NCBI GenBank assembly: GCA_029858305.1
Contig: JAOUFI010000016.1
Location: 1-38,671 of the forward strand
From: Candidatus Thorarchaeota archaeon
Lineage (GTDB): Archaea > Asgardarchaeota > Thorarchaeia > Thorarchaeales > Thorarchaeaceae
Length of the DNA: 38,671 bases
Direction of reading: 5' to 3'
In this document: positions 8,092 to 17,254 of the stretch, in pieces
Layout of the letters: every line of letters starts with the position of its first letter
Numbering within the stretch: the stretch's first letter is position 1
Notes under the pieces: generated by a model
Seen by the model: the letters and a program-made list of their open reading frames with translations, nothing else
What the model was told of the DNA's origin: nothing
Database searches by the model: none
Program-made: the position numbers and the translations under genes

Positions 8092-9810
8092 TTATAGATA
8101 TTCTGATGCTTCAATCGTCTGAAGTCTCCGACCAGACTTGCCAACATAGCTACGCATGAGTTGAATACAGATTAAGGCAAAGAGGGGGACTACAAGATAA
8201 CTGTATAGCGGATTCAAAAAGATACCAATCCCCAGAATGGCTCCAATTCCGATGAATCCTATCATGTTGGGCAAGAGATGTGCCCTTGCCATTGCCCACA
8301 TGTTCCGAATAGGCATTTGCACAGCAGCACCACGCTGTCTGCTTATGTTTCTCTGCGCCTTGAAGTCGCCTCCGGTTGCAGCAGAGTAAGATGCAATTCC
8401 ACCAGCTGCGAGAGTTAGAAAGATACTAGAGATGAGTACCGCAGGGATATAGATCCATAGAGAGGGTTGAACAAAGATGACTAGCACTGAGGCAATTCCC
8501 GTGGCAATCATTGTAAAAGGAACAGCACTGAAGACCTTGCCTTTGACATAGTCAGTCAGACTGGCAGGAGCCAGCAGCAAATTCATGAGATTCTTGCCTT
8601 CATAGACCAACTCGTATCCTGCAAAATAAACCCCATAGGAAACTGCGAATGGAATCATTGCAGAAATTATGATGAAGGGAGCAAATGATACCATCATGCC
8701 ACCCGGTGCCAAGAAAATCAATAGGAACCATAAGACTGTACGCATGGGTCCAACAAGATAATTAGCCAATACACGGCCTTCACGCCTAACTGAAGCAGTG
8801 TTGTACCACATTGATACACTGGTGGTAGTAGTCATCTTCAGTAATGGAACGTCTGAAGGATTCCAGACAGTGTGAGCAATCTTTACCTCTCTTTTTGAGG
8901 ATCTCTTAGAACCACTAGCAAGCCAGCCACTATAGTGTGCAGTCTCACTTGCAATTGCATTTATGTAAATCAACAAAATCGATACCAGAACGAATAGGAC
9001 GGCAAGAAAGACGTCAACAAGATTGACGGGAAGACCTACAATGAGCCTTACTGTGACGGCATTCATTGCACCACCAGGACTAAAATCGGACGAGAGACCG
9101 ATTTGCCGGGCGAAATCCAGAATCACACTAAAGAATTGAGAAAAGCCTGAGTCTGTTGCGTAAAGGGAATAATAGTAAAACGTGCTAAAGATAATTGCCA
9201 ATGAGGTCCCCAGGAACCATCCAATTTGCTTGAGCCTTCTTCGACCTGCAAGGAATCGGGAGATGGACAAACCGATGAGTCCTCCTACAGCAACACCCAA
9301 TGTGACATTTCCAAGCAGCATCACAATGAAGATAGGAATGGACAGAATGGCAAAGGGAACAGGTGATGAGATAGCTAGTCCAATTACTATTGGTATTCCG
9401 ATGACCAGATAGATCAAGGAATTATAGAAGACCACAACTATGGTTTTCTCTAAGAATAGAGTTCTTAGTGAGATTGGCATACACATCATATACTCCATTT
9501 TGGAGGAGTTTGCCACGGTTGCTACGCTCACTGCGATTGACCCCATAAAAGAGATTATCACAGTAAAATTGAATATAGTGGCACCAAAGTCTATACCCGC
9601 AATAATAGCCGTTTGAAAGAAACTCCAGCCAAGGAGCTGGACCATAAAGATGATGACCCAGAGAATGATTACCGCAAAACTAGCTGCAGCCACATAACGA
9701 AACAAGCGTCGGAATGCGCTGCGTCGTTCTGACCTCTTCCCCTTAACATTTCTCACTCGTAGTATGCCGCCAAGGTCGTGCCTTATGAGGATAAGGAGGT
9801 CTTCAAGCAA
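8092..9810 (-). CDS. ABC-2-type transporter permease
   Basis: Large polytopic membrane protein (572 aa) encoded directly behind an ABC ATPase, with two bases between them, so it is the membrane half of that transporter. I see roughly twelve hydrophobic stretches spread from residue 40 to 560, for example around AASFAVIILWVIIFMV and LIVGLPVNLVDVFLAVLF. The soluble N terminus is short and basic. This arrangement is typical of ABC-2 exporters for lipids, polysaccharides, antibiotics or ions; the substrate cannot be inferred. A long cytoplasmic-looking polar loop lies near residues 295-345. The start is an ATG at 9810, likely translationally coupled to the ATPase. The stop touches the stop of the convergent ADC-family gene. 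Confidence 0.82.
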   Translation of the reverse strand: MLEDLLILIRHDLGGILRVRNVKGKRSERRSAFRRLFRYVAAASFAVIILWVIIFMVQLLGWSFFQTAIIAGIDFGATIFNFTVIISFMGSIAVSVATVANSSKMEYMMCMPISLRTLFLEKTIVVVFYNSLIYLVIGIPIVIGLAISSPVPFAILSIPIFIVMLLGNVTLGVAVGGLIGLSISRFLAGRRRLKQIGWFLGTSLAIIFSTFYYYSLYATDSGFSQFFSVILDFARQIGLSSDFSPGGAMNAVTVRLIVGLPVNLVDVFLAVLFVLVSILLIYINAIASETAHYSGWLASGSKRSSKREVKIAHTVWNPSDVPLLKMTTTTSVSMWYNTASVRREGRVLANYLVGPMRTVLWFLLIFLAPGGMMVSFAPFIIISAMIPFAVSYGVYFAGYELVYEGKNLMNLLLAPASLTDYVKGKVFSAVPFTMIATGIASVLVIFVQPSLWIYIPAVLISSIFLTLAAGGIASYSAATGGDFKAQRNISRQRGAAVQMPIRNMWAMARAHLLPNMIGFIGIGAILGIGIFLNPLYSYLVVPLFALICIQLMRSYVGKSGRRLQTIEASEYL

Positions 9811-9812
9811 CT

Positions 9813-10571
9813 CTATTCACCAAGAAAGTCTGCAATACGTTGCATATCAGGTCCACCAGTCAAGTCAAGGAAAATCTCCTCAAGGGACTCATGTCCTTTT
9901 GCTTTCACACGAAGCTCATTCATTGTGCCTTCAGCAATCATTGATCCCTTGTTGATAATACCAATGCGATCACACATACGTTCAGCAATCTCAAGAATGT
10001 GAGTACTCATGAGAATAGTATTACCCTTTTCACTGAGGCCTACGAGAATCTCTTTAATGGTAGCCGCACCACGAGGGTCAATTCCAGCTTGAAGCTCATC
10101 AAGAATTAGAATCTTCGGACTGTGAATCAGAGCAGCCACTAGACTGATTTTTCGAGCCATTCCCTTGGAGTATGTTTCGATGAGATCGTCACTTGCATCC
10201 TTAATGTCCAAAAGGGTTAGCAGCTCATCTATCTCTTCATCTCGCTCAGAGCCACGAGGCACTCTCCAGATATCACTCACATAGTTGATGTACTCCCATC
10301 CTGTCAATCTCTCAGGCAATACAGGCTCCTCAGGAACATAGCCCATTGACCGTTTTGCCTCCACTATATGAGTCTGCACATCAAATCCATTGATACGTGC
10401 TGTTCCCATAGTAGGCTTGAGTAGACCCAACAGCATTCTCATTGTGGTAGACTTTCCGGACCCGTTAGGTCCAAGCAATCCATAGATTTCACCAGGGTTC
10501 ACTGTAAAGGAAAGTTTATCGACTGCAGTGAATTCGCTGAACTGCTTTGTCAACTCGATTGCTTCTATCAT
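9813..10571 (-). CDS. ABC transporter ATPase subunit
   Basis: Nucleotide-binding subunit of the ABC exporter whose permease follows. Walker A is GPNGSGKST near residue 35, the signature region is YSKGMARK (the variant common in ABC-2 ATPases rather than LSGGQ), Walker B is ILILDE, followed by the D-loop GIDPRG and the switch histidine in STHILE. Length 252 aa is normal. It is cytoplasmic and membrane-associated through its partner. The ATG at 10571 is preceded by a weak AGGT-type site further upstream and a possible TATA element (ACATAAAT, about 32 bases upstream). The gene diverges from the lipoate ligase gene. Confidence 0.93.
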   Translation of the reverse strand: MIEAIELTKQFSEFTAVDKLSFTVNPGEIYGLLGPNGSGKSTTMRMLLGLLKPTMGTARINGFDVQTHIVEAKRSMGYVPEEPVLPERLTGWEYINYVSDIWRVPRGSERDEEIDELLTLLDIKDASDDLIETYSKGMARKISLVAALIHSPKILILDELQAGIDPRGAATIKEILVGLSEKGNTILMSTHILEIAERMCDRIGIINKGSMIAEGTMNELRVKAKGHESLEEIFLDLTGGPDMQRIADFLGE

Positions 10572-10642
10572 TAGTATCTGTGCGAGCTACCTTTCAAGCC
10601 GATTTATGTCTTAGCATATATGTTGAACAATTGCTATTGGGA

Positions 10643-10653
10643 TACTATTATAA
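10643..10653 (+). promoter_or_regulatory. TATA-like promoter of the lipoate ligase operon
   Basis: ACTATTATAAG is centred near 10648, 17 bases before the ATG at 10665 and 29 before the in-frame ATG at 10677. The spacing would suit a leaderless message starting at 10677 better than one starting at 10665. Confidence 0.35.
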
Positions 10654-10664
10654 GAATCACAAAA

Positions 10665-11774
10665 ATGCTCCAAAGTATGCCACTCGAGAGTTGGAGACTT
10701 CTGGATATTGGAGCTATAGATCCCTTAGAAACGCAAATCATCTATGACATGATTGCTCAGGGAATCACAGAAGGTGAATCTGAAAACACTTTGATAATCT
10801 GCTGGCCAGCAAAGCCATTGGTCAGTCTCGGACATTTCCAAGAGGCAGAGGAAGATATAGACACAAAATTCTGCCGAGAAAACAACATTGTCTTTACACG
10901 ACGCGTGATCGGTGGGGGTGGCGTCTATCTTGATGATGGACAAATGTTCTATCAGCTTATCGGTAGAAAAGATAGTCCAACGACTCCAAAGAAAATTGAT
11001 GATTATTATCGAAAATTCCTACAGGCACCCGTTCAAGCATACAGAAATCTTGGTATTCAGGCAGAGTTCAAACCTGTGAACGATCTCATTGTTAATGGTA
11101 AGAAAATCTCAGGTAACGGCGCGGGTGATGTCGGTGATGCCCGAATTCTAACGGGTAACCTCATCTTTGACTTCAACTTTGACATGATGGTAAAAGTGCT
11201 GAAAGTTCCGGATGAAAAATTCAGGGATAAGATATCCAAGAGTCTACGTGAGCGTATGACAACTGTTCTTTTAGAAACTGGTTCAATGCCTGACCGAACT
11301 GAGGTCAAGGAGGACCTTGTTAGACTTTACGAAAAAACTTTGGATATCGAGCTAACTCGGAGAAATCTAACCAACTGGGAGAGAGAGAGGATGGCACAAC
11401 TCCGACCAAAATACCTCTCTGACGAATGGCTTCACTGGAGGGAGGGCGGTCGTCTCAAGGGTGCCAGGACTGTGAGAATATCAGCAACAACCATAGTTGG
11501 AACAGCCAATCATAAGGCACCAGGCGGCCTTATTAGAGCAACAATCGAGAGAGTGGATGGAAAGGTCAATGAAGTCGTAATCAGTGGTGACTTCTTCATG
11601 TTGCCCAACGAAGCCATATCGCAGCTCGAACGCAAGATTATCGGAGCATCCATCGAAGGAGATGCAATCATCGAGCGCATTAAGCATGCATACACAGAAT
11701 TCGATATTGAGTCCCCGGGTGTAACACCTGAGGACATCGAAACAGCGATACGGTTGGCTATCGGGAAGGACTGA
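10665..11774 (+). CDS. lplA: Lipoate-protein ligase A with C-terminal domain
   Basis: Attaches lipoate to lysines of acceptor proteins such as 2-oxoacid dehydrogenase E2 or glycine cleavage H protein, by way of lipoyl-AMP. The catalytic domain shows RRVIGGGGVYLDDG (about residues 79-92) and NGKKISGN with the conserved ligase lysine (144-151). After about residue 250 comes a separate domain (WREGGRLKGART...HKAPGGLIRATIE) resembling the LplA C-terminal domain, which in several archaea is a separate LplB protein; here it is fused. Starts at 10665 and 10677 are both possible; the TATA spacing favours 10677. It heads a (+) run with the GNAT and kinase genes. No lipoylated-complex gene is in view, so the acceptor is unknown. 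Confidence 0.9.
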   Translation: MLQSMPLESWRLLDIGAIDPLETQIIYDMIAQGITEGESENTLIICWPAKPLVSLGHFQEAEEDIDTKFCRENNIVFTRRVIGGGGVYLDDGQMFYQLIGRKDSPTTPKKIDDYYRKFLQAPVQAYRNLGIQAEFKPVNDLIVNGKKISGNGAGDVGDARILTGNLIFDFNFDMMVKVLKVPDEKFRDKISKSLRERMTTVLLETGSMPDRTEVKEDLVRLYEKTLDIELTRRNLTNWERERMAQLRPKYLSDEWLHWREGGRLKGARTVRISATTIVGTANHKAPGGLIRATIERVDGKVNEVVISGDFFMLPNEAISQLERKIIGASIEGDAIIERIKHAYTEFDIESPGVTPEDIETAIRLAIGKD

Positions 11775-11816
11775 TGTAGCGGATAACTTCATGTTACTGG
11801 GTGTCTAGGCATCATC

Positions 11817-12788
11817 ATGCATGTTCGACAATATCAGGCTGGAGATGAAACAGCTCTAGCGACTATCCACAACAAGGCATTTCAGCACCTAATTCACCGA
11901 CTCCCAGAAATATACCAGTTACGGAATGTTGGTTCTGAAGATGTACAAGACTGGCTCAAACAAGGATCGAACATGTTATGGATCATTGAATCAACAGACC
12001 AGATTATCGGTTATGCTCAAATTCGGATTGAAGTTGAACATGGTAAACGAGACGTGTCAGTCCTTCAATTTATGCCAGCTCAAAAGTGGGATCTGGCTCA
12101 GACGAATATAGCTATACTACCAGAATATCAAAAGAGAGGAATTGGCACATTACTTGTTGAGGAGATATTAGAAAAATACAGGGGGACTGCTGAGCTAGCT
12201 AGTGCTCACACATTTAGTGATAATATCGCAGGGGAGAGATTCTTCTCAAGTCTAGGCTTTACTATGCATGATGCGTTTTATTATCCTCCATTCTCAGACA
12301 AATACCCAATCGCTAACAGCAGTATCTATGAAACCCTTGAATTCGAGCACCTTACGGCTCCAAGAAACCTCAATCCGAATGTAACAATCAGACGGGCTAC
12401 AGTAGATGACGCGGCAGTGGTTGCAGAGATTCATGAACAAAATGTTTGGTGGTGTGATGAATGTAACTCTCTTGAATGGAGTATACGTTTTATCAAGGGA
12501 AAATATGGACATACCGTCTTTGTTGCTGAGATTGATGCAGAAGTTGCAGGGTCGATCGATTACTATAGAGATGGTCGCATTGGGATTTCAGGTGTATTGC
12601 CAGAGTATAAGAGAAGAGGAATCGGAAGTACTATGTTCTATAAGATCATGAAGGTCATGAAGAAGGCAGGCTTCAAATCAGCTTTTGTCGATTCAGGACT
12701 TACTCAGAGTGAGGCTATCGGAATGTACGCAGAGTTTGGTTTCACAATTCAACGAAGGCAGAATGCGTGGATTAAGAAACTCATGTGA
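11817..12788 (+). CDS. Tandem GNAT acetyltransferase
   Basis: Two GCN5-related N-acetyltransferase domains in one 323-residue chain. Each has the acetyl-CoA pyrophosphate loop: ILPEYQKRGIGT in the first half (about residues 100-111) and VLPEYKRRGIGS in the second (about 261-272). Both domains keep the loop, so both could bind acetyl-CoA. The tandem layout is shared with mycothiol synthase MshD, but that is layout only and no specific MshD residues were recognised. Substrate unknown. The ATG at 11817 follows the lipoate ligase stop by 42 bases, and the GHMP kinase starts 11 bases after its stop, so it is probably operonic with the kinase. Confidence 0.85.
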   Translation: MHVRQYQAGDETALATIHNKAFQHLIHRLPEIYQLRNVGSEDVQDWLKQGSNMLWIIESTDQIIGYAQIRIEVEHGKRDVSVLQFMPAQKWDLAQTNIAILPEYQKRGIGTLLVEEILEKYRGTAELASAHTFSDNIAGERFFSSLGFTMHDAFYYPPFSDKYPIANSSIYETLEFEHLTAPRNLNPNVTIRRATVDDAAVVAEIHEQNVWWCDECNSLEWSIRFIKGKYGHTVFVAEIDAEVAGSIDYYRDGRIGISGVLPEYKRRGIGSTMFYKIMKVMKKAGFKSAFVDSGLTQSEAIGMYAEFGFTIQRRQNAWIKKLM

Positions 12789-12799
12789 GGAGATTATGA

Positions 12800-13876
12800 T
12801 TGACTGGACATCCATTTCGTGTGAGAGCACCCGGGAGAGTCTGCCTCTTTGGTGAGCACAGTGACTATCTGGGATTGGATGTAATCGCAGCTGCAATCGA
12901 CATGGAGATAGAGATTACAGCTGAACCAAGAACTGACAGTGAAGTCCACATCATCTATAGCGATTTAGGAGAAGAAGATACATTCACTCTAGAGTCAGAA
13001 ATTGCCTATAGAAACCATCGAGACTACATCAGAAGTGCTTTCAATGTCATGGCACGAAAAGGCTTTCAGCCGCTCCATGGATGGAATCTTCAGATCAAGG
13101 GGACTATCCCTATTGCTGCAGGTCTCTCAAGCTCATCAGCTCTGACCGTGGGAGCAGTTATGGCAATTGCCAAGATGTCAGGAAGAAAAATAGCTGAAGG
13201 AGATACTGCACTGACAGCCTATGATGCAGAGGTTCGCGAATTTGGTGAGAGCGGCGGGATGATGGACCACTACGCATCAGTCTATGGTGGAATCATTCAT
13301 GTCGACATGGAAAAAGGACATGTCACGAAACTCCCGGCGAAACTGGGCTCTCTTGTTATCGGAGATTCGGGAGAGAAAAAGAGGGATACTGTGGGCGACC
13401 TTCGATTCATCAGAACCTCAGTAGAGAGAGAATACCAGGTTATTTCAGAGAGAATAGGCTCTTTCAATAGAAGAACCACATCATTGGACGAGGTCGCTGC
13501 TATACGCAACAGGAAATCAGCTACGGAGTTAGGAATGGCTGAAGCAACCCTGCGTAACAGAGACCTTACGAGTAGAGCTCTTGATCTTCTCAGTAGCGAG
13601 AATCCTAACCCAAAGGAGATTGGTCTGTTGCTGAATGCGCATCATGAGGTTCTTAGAGATGAACTTGATAGATCAACTCCGAAGATAGAGCGGATGATTG
13701 CGGCTGCGCGCGAGGTTGGTGCCCTAGGATGCAAGATAAATGGCAGTGGAGGAGGAGGAACCATGATGGCTTACTGCCCTGAGAGAGAAAGAGAGGTTGT
13801 GAGAGCAATCAAAGATGAGGGCGGAAAGGCATACATTGCGAAAGTAGGATCTGGAGTCACAATAACAAGAGAATAA
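12800..13876 (+). CDS. Galactokinase-like GHMP kinase
   Basis: Small-molecule kinase of the GHMP superfamily, closest by motif to galactokinases. Motif 1 is APGRVCLFGEHSDY at the N terminus, motif 2 the ATP loop PIAAGLSSSSAL, then GGMMDHYASVYGG, where the Asp matches the galactokinase catalytic base, and motif 3 KINGSGGGGTM near the C terminus. Length 358 aa fits. The start is a TTG at 12800, preceded by GGAG eight bases upstream; the ATG at 12796 is out of frame. The GEHSDY form differs from the archaeal mevalonate kinase GEH-AVV form, so a sugar (galactose, N-acetylhexosamine or similar) is the likelier substrate, but this is inference. It follows the GNAT gene closely. Confidence 0.85.
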   Translation: MTGHPFRVRAPGRVCLFGEHSDYLGLDVIAAAIDMEIEITAEPRTDSEVHIIYSDLGEEDTFTLESEIAYRNHRDYIRSAFNVMARKGFQPLHGWNLQIKGTIPIAAGLSSSSALTVGAVMAIAKMSGRKIAEGDTALTAYDAEVREFGESGGMMDHYASVYGGIIHVDMEKGHVTKLPAKLGSLVIGDSGEKKRDTVGDLRFIRTSVEREYQVISERIGSFNRRTTSLDEVAAIRNRKSATELGMAEATLRNRDLTSRALDLLSSENPNPKEIGLLLNAHHEVLRDELDRSTPKIERMIAAAREVGALGCKINGSGGGGTMMAYCPEREREVVRAIKDEGGKAYIAKVGSGVTITRE

Positions 13877-13950
13877 ACTCACTCATCTCGCTAAGCGTAA
13901 TTATTGCTGTTGTCTAATTCTTCTAATATACTCGAGAATTGGTATTTCAT

Positions 13951-14643
13951 ATGAAGAATGAAGATAGTTTGAAGATATTGCTAGGATTATTAATAGTCAC
14001 AATTATTCTCTTTGCTCAGACCGCAGGTGTGTCAGCCATCAATGATCAAGGTCTTGTGTGGGGAATCGAAGTAGGTAATCGGTTTGACTATAACATCAAG
14101 TTGGAATATCATAGTTCAACAATGGATGTATCAATAGATGACAAAATGTATGTTATCGTCGATGAATTGAATACTATCCCAGATTATGTCACTCAATTAT
14201 CAGACCTAACAATATTTAGCCTAGCCTTAGAGAGCTACACAACTTACTGGGAAAATGGTACAATAATGGATGACTTATGGTTTGATGTCTTGGATGTAGC
14301 GAATCCATTCTCAGCATATCCAGTTGGAAACTGGAGCTTGTTGGCTCAGATATTCGAAGATGCCTCTCCTGTAGTTATAACTCAGAATACAACTATGATG
14401 AATTGCTCGTTGGTAGATTTTCCTGTTGTAGGAAATGTGCATGAAACAATCTTTCTGAAAAGTAGTGGAGTTCCTCATTCGATACTCTATATTAGAACAT
14501 GGGATTCAGGAGCAAATATTCACTTAAATCTAACAATGATACAAACACCAACAGGAACAGTTGATATCATTCTCGCACTTGTTATAGGCGGAGTAGTACT
14601 GGTAACAGTTGTTGCTGTAGTAGTCATTATTCGTCGAAAATAG
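13951..14643 (+). CDS. Membrane-anchored extracytoplasmic protein, unknown
   Basis: Predicted surface protein of 230 aa. A hydrophobic N-terminal segment (ILLGLLIVTIILFAQTAGVSA) looks like a signal peptide or anchor, and a C-terminal helix (ILALVIGGVVLVTVVAVVVII) ends in RRK, giving a type I-like topology with about 175 residues outside. The outer part is rich in Asn, Thr and aromatic residues and carries several N-glycosylation sequons (NGT, NWS, NTT, NCS, NLT). I recognise no domain. The ATG at 13951 is chosen because it begins the charged MKNED leader; a TTG four codons upstream is less likely. The gene sits alone between the kinase and the convergent THF operon. Confidence 0.7.
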   Translation: MKNEDSLKILLGLLIVTIILFAQTAGVSAINDQGLVWGIEVGNRFDYNIKLEYHSSTMDVSIDDKMYVIVDELNTIPDYVTQLSDLTIFSLALESYTTYWENGTIMDDLWFDVLDVANPFSAYPVGNWSLLAQIFEDASPVVITQNTTMMNCSLVDFPVVGNVHETIFLKSSGVPHSILYIRTWDSGANIHLNLTMIQTPTGTVDIILALVIGGVVLVTVVAVVVIIRRK

Positions 14644-14722
14644 AAAAGAGTAATGGCCTTTTGTTGTTGGCTTATATGACCAACATCGTCAGGGGTATCG
14701 AATGGAGTGTCTAGCGGATTAT

Positions 14723-16285
14723 CTATTTCATTTCAGCTAGTTCTTTCATTCGTGTTTCCACTATCTCGAGAATTTCTTCCTTGAGTTTACGACCTTCAGT
14801 GAGAATCTTCTCGATTTCTTTTGCAGTCTTGTCTACAAAGCTCTTGTTCTTGATGTTACCAAGATTGATTCGCACATTGAGTGCTGCACCTTCAATAGCG
14901 GCCATTAAGGCATGGGATGCAACACCAGCATCTGTAATGGTGTTGATGTTTCCATTTTGAGCCATGAATTTTGCATGTTCAAGTGCATTAAAGGAATGCT
15001 TCATGGTCGCCAAGGGCATCTCGGCTGCATGGATAGTGGCTTTCTCGGTTGCTTCCGCCTTTGTTTTCTTATCGGCGGCAGTTTCATCAGGCATCCTGAA
15101 TGTTTCCATCACTACATCAAAAGCAGCTGAGTCTTTCTCGATGAGATCCATAAGGAGACCCCGATCGTATTCACAAGCATGGCGGTGTTCTATCATCTCA
15201 TCCTTGATACCAGCGAATTTTCTTCCTGAGAGTGAAAGACCAGCGACCATGCATACCAGTCCGGCTCCAAAAGAACCCATTGCCGCAGCAACACTACCAC
15301 CACCGGGAGTTGCACGAGCTCGTCGAACTTCATTTCCAAATTCAATCATTGACATCTCGGTGAATGTTTTCTTTGTGGGGTCTTGTGCTCCCCCAAGGTA
15401 GTAGAGGTCTAGAATCATTGACTCCTCTAGCTTCTCGGGTTGGAGATAATACTTGAGAGCATCAAGAAGAGCAAAGAGTGGCACCATTCCAATAATCTCG
15501 GTTTCTATGACTGTTGCACCAAACCTGCGCGCTTCGTTCTTCACAACCTCAAACACTTGGTGAATCTTAGTGCGTCGAGGATGTGTGAGATTGAGTGAAA
15601 CCTGAACGCAATTCTTAGCAGGAAGATCAAGTCCTATACCTTGAACGTTGACAAAGCCACCAGTAGTTCCTCGTACCGCATCTGCACAAGCCTTTGCAAC
15701 AGCAACATTAGTTGTATTCAGGTTGAAATTGATTGCAATGAGAAAGTTTCGAGAACCTGTGGCTGTCGCACCTGCGGTTGGATGAATCTTATTTGGACCA
15801 TAGTCAGGAGTCTTTTCAGGATCGGTGCCAATCAGGTCTCTGAGGCCCTCAAATTCTCCCTCACGAATATTTGGCAAATCGACTCTGTCTTTTCTTGTAG
15901 CAGCCTTGGAATATAGATAGACTGGTACATTATGTTTCTTGGAGAACTCATCAGCAAACTCCTTCGAGAGCTCGATACACTCGCCTACTGTGGTACCATG
16001 GAGTGGAATGAAGGGAACAACATCGACTGCACCCATTCGAGGGTGTGCACCTTTGTGCTTCGTCAAATCGATTTTCTCCACCGCTACATCAGCAGCCTTC
16101 AGAGCAGCTATTTTCACGTCCTGAGGTTCACCAATGAATGTGAATACAGAACGGTTATGATCTGGGTCAAACTCAATGTCGAGAAGTCGAACTGATTCCA
16201 CACTCTTGATTGCATCAGCAATTGCATCAATGACTTCCTTTCTACGGCCTTCAGAGAAGTTGGGTACACACTCAACGACTTTCAA
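14723..16285 (-). CDS. ftcD: Glutamate formiminotransferase-formiminoTHF cyclodeaminase
   Basis: Bifunctional folate enzyme: the N-terminal two-lobed domain transfers the formimino group from formiminoglutamate (or a related donor) to THF, and the C-terminal domain releases ammonia to give 5,10-methenyl-THF. Seen: ECVPNFSEGR at the start, KGAHPRMGAVDVVPF with the catalytic His, and the cyclodeaminase glycine-rich ATPGGGSVAAAMGS opening the last 190 residues. About 521 aa, close to the animal fused enzyme (541). A TTG at 16285 is chosen: it has GGTGA five bases upstream and begins right before the conserved VVECVPNFSEG. A GTG at 16294 and a longer frame to 16351 are alternatives. Third gene of the Fhs-FolD-FTCD operon, 72 bases after FolD. 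No histidine-degradation gene is visible, so the donor is open. Confidence 0.9.
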   Translation of the reverse strand: MKVVECVPNFSEGRRKEVIDAIADAIKSVESVRLLDIEFDPDHNRSVFTFIGEPQDVKIAALKAADVAVEKIDLTKHKGAHPRMGAVDVVPFIPLHGTTVGECIELSKEFADEFSKKHNVPVYLYSKAATRKDRVDLPNIREGEFEGLRDLIGTDPEKTPDYGPNKIHPTAGATATGSRNFLIAINFNLNTTNVAVAKACADAVRGTTGGFVNVQGIGLDLPAKNCVQVSLNLTHPRRTKIHQVFEVVKNEARRFGATVIETEIIGMVPLFALLDALKYYLQPEKLEESMILDLYYLGGAQDPTKKTFTEMSMIEFGNEVRRARATPGGGSVAAAMGSFGAGLVCMVAGLSLSGRKFAGIKDEMIEHRHACEYDRGLLMDLIEKDSAAFDVVMETFRMPDETAADKKTKAEATEKATIHAAEMPLATMKHSFNALEHAKFMAQNGNINTITDAGVASHALMAAIEGAALNVRINLGNIKNKSFVDKTAKEIEKILTEGRKLKEEILEIVETRMKELAEMK

Positions 16286-16357
16286 ACGATTCACCGAGGA
16301 CCGTTCGAACCTATGACATAGAAAAGCGTTTGGGCATGCGCTCAAAGACAATGAAAA

Positions 16358-17242
16358 TCACTTAGTCACTTGAGCAACATATGCATCCAGCACATTTCGA
16401 AGGAGCAAGGTGATAGTCATAGGACCGACTCCTCCTGGAACAGGAGTGATACATTTTGCCTTCTCCTTCACATTCTCAAAGTCAACATCGCCATACGGAG
16501 TCGCAACATCAATAACCACAGCATCATCCTTTATCATATCCGCAGTGATGAAGAATGAATCTTCCTTACTCTTTCTGCGACCAATTGCTGTTATCAGAAC
16601 GTCAGCCTGCCTTGTAAAGCTTGCAAGATCAGCAGTTCGTGAGTGACAGACGGTTACAGTAGCATTTCTGTTCAAGAGCAAAAAGATGAGTGGTTTTCCA
16701 ACAATCGTTGATCGATTGATGACGACCACATGCTTTCCTGAGAGGTCATTCATCCCGAGATTGTCCAATATTGTGACTATACCATGAGGTGTGGCGGAAC
16801 TAAGCTCTTCACCACCATAAAAGAGATGATAGATATTCGCCGGAGAGAATCCATCCACATCCTTTAGGGGAGCAATTGCACTAATAATGGTCTTTTCGTC
16901 GATGTGGGGAGGAAGAGGTAATTGGACGAGAATCCCATGGACTGCCTTGTCCTTATTGAGACGATCAAGCAGCTTCAGTAATTCATCCTGAGTTGTTGTT
17001 ACAGGAAGATCATAATTGTCAGAGAGGATTCCGGCATCGCTTGAGGCTTTGCGCTTCATTCGAACATACATCTGGGAACCCTCGTCCTCCCCAACAATTA
17101 TTGTGACAAGTTTGGGGGCGATGCCATGCTTAGCAACGAGTTGTTCCACTTCCATTTTGACTTGGGTACGAAGGCGCTTTGAGAGCCTTTTTCCCATTAT
17201 AACGTGGTCCTCGCAGATTGGTCTTTCCTCATCTTCCGACAT
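16358..17242 (-). CDS. folD: Bifunctional methylene-THF dehydrogenase/cyclohydrolase
   Basis: Interconverts 5,10-methylene-THF, 5,10-methenyl-THF and 10-formyl-THF. The catalytic motif YVRMKRKA (active-site Lys63) is followed by VQLPLPPH, PLKDVDGFSP, the NAD(P)-binding loop RSTIVGKPL, and the C-terminal PVPGGVGPMT. Length of 294 aa is typical. The ATG at 17242 has a clear GGTGA five bases upstream, deciding the start over the GTG three codons earlier. It begins 12 bases after the formate-THF ligase stop, so the genes are co-transcribed and probably translationally linked. The product of the ligase (10-formyl-THF) and of the downstream cyclodeaminase (5,10-methenyl-THF) are both FolD substrates. 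Confidence 0.96.
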   Translation of the reverse strand: MSEDEERPICEDHVIMGKRLSKRLRTQVKMEVEQLVAKHGIAPKLVTIIVGEDEGSQMYVRMKRKASSDAGILSDNYDLPVTTTQDELLKLLDRLNKDKAVHGILVQLPLPPHIDEKTIISAIAPLKDVDGFSPANIYHLFYGGEELSSATPHGIVTILDNLGMNDLSGKHVVVINRSTIVGKPLIFLLLNRNATVTVCHSRTADLASFTRQADVLITAIGRRKSKEDSFFITADMIKDDAVVIDVATPYGDVDFENVKEKAKCITPVPGGVGPMTITLLLRNVLDAYVAQVTK

Positions 17243-17254
17243 TGAAATCACCTT

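Noticed and set aside
10100..10200. ABC signature reads YSKGM rather than LSGGQ.
   Set aside because: This form is common in ATPases of ABC-2 exporters and is not a sign of inactivity.
11817..12788. Tandem GNAT as a mycothiol synthase (MshD).
   Set aside because: Only the two-domain layout matches; the gene is 25 kb from the BshA/deacetylase pair and no MshD-specific residues were recognised.
14644..14722. Short stem (TGTTGG/CCAACA) between the surface protein and FTCD genes as a terminator.
   Set aside because: Only six base pairs with a nine-base loop and no T tract directly after it; not convincing.
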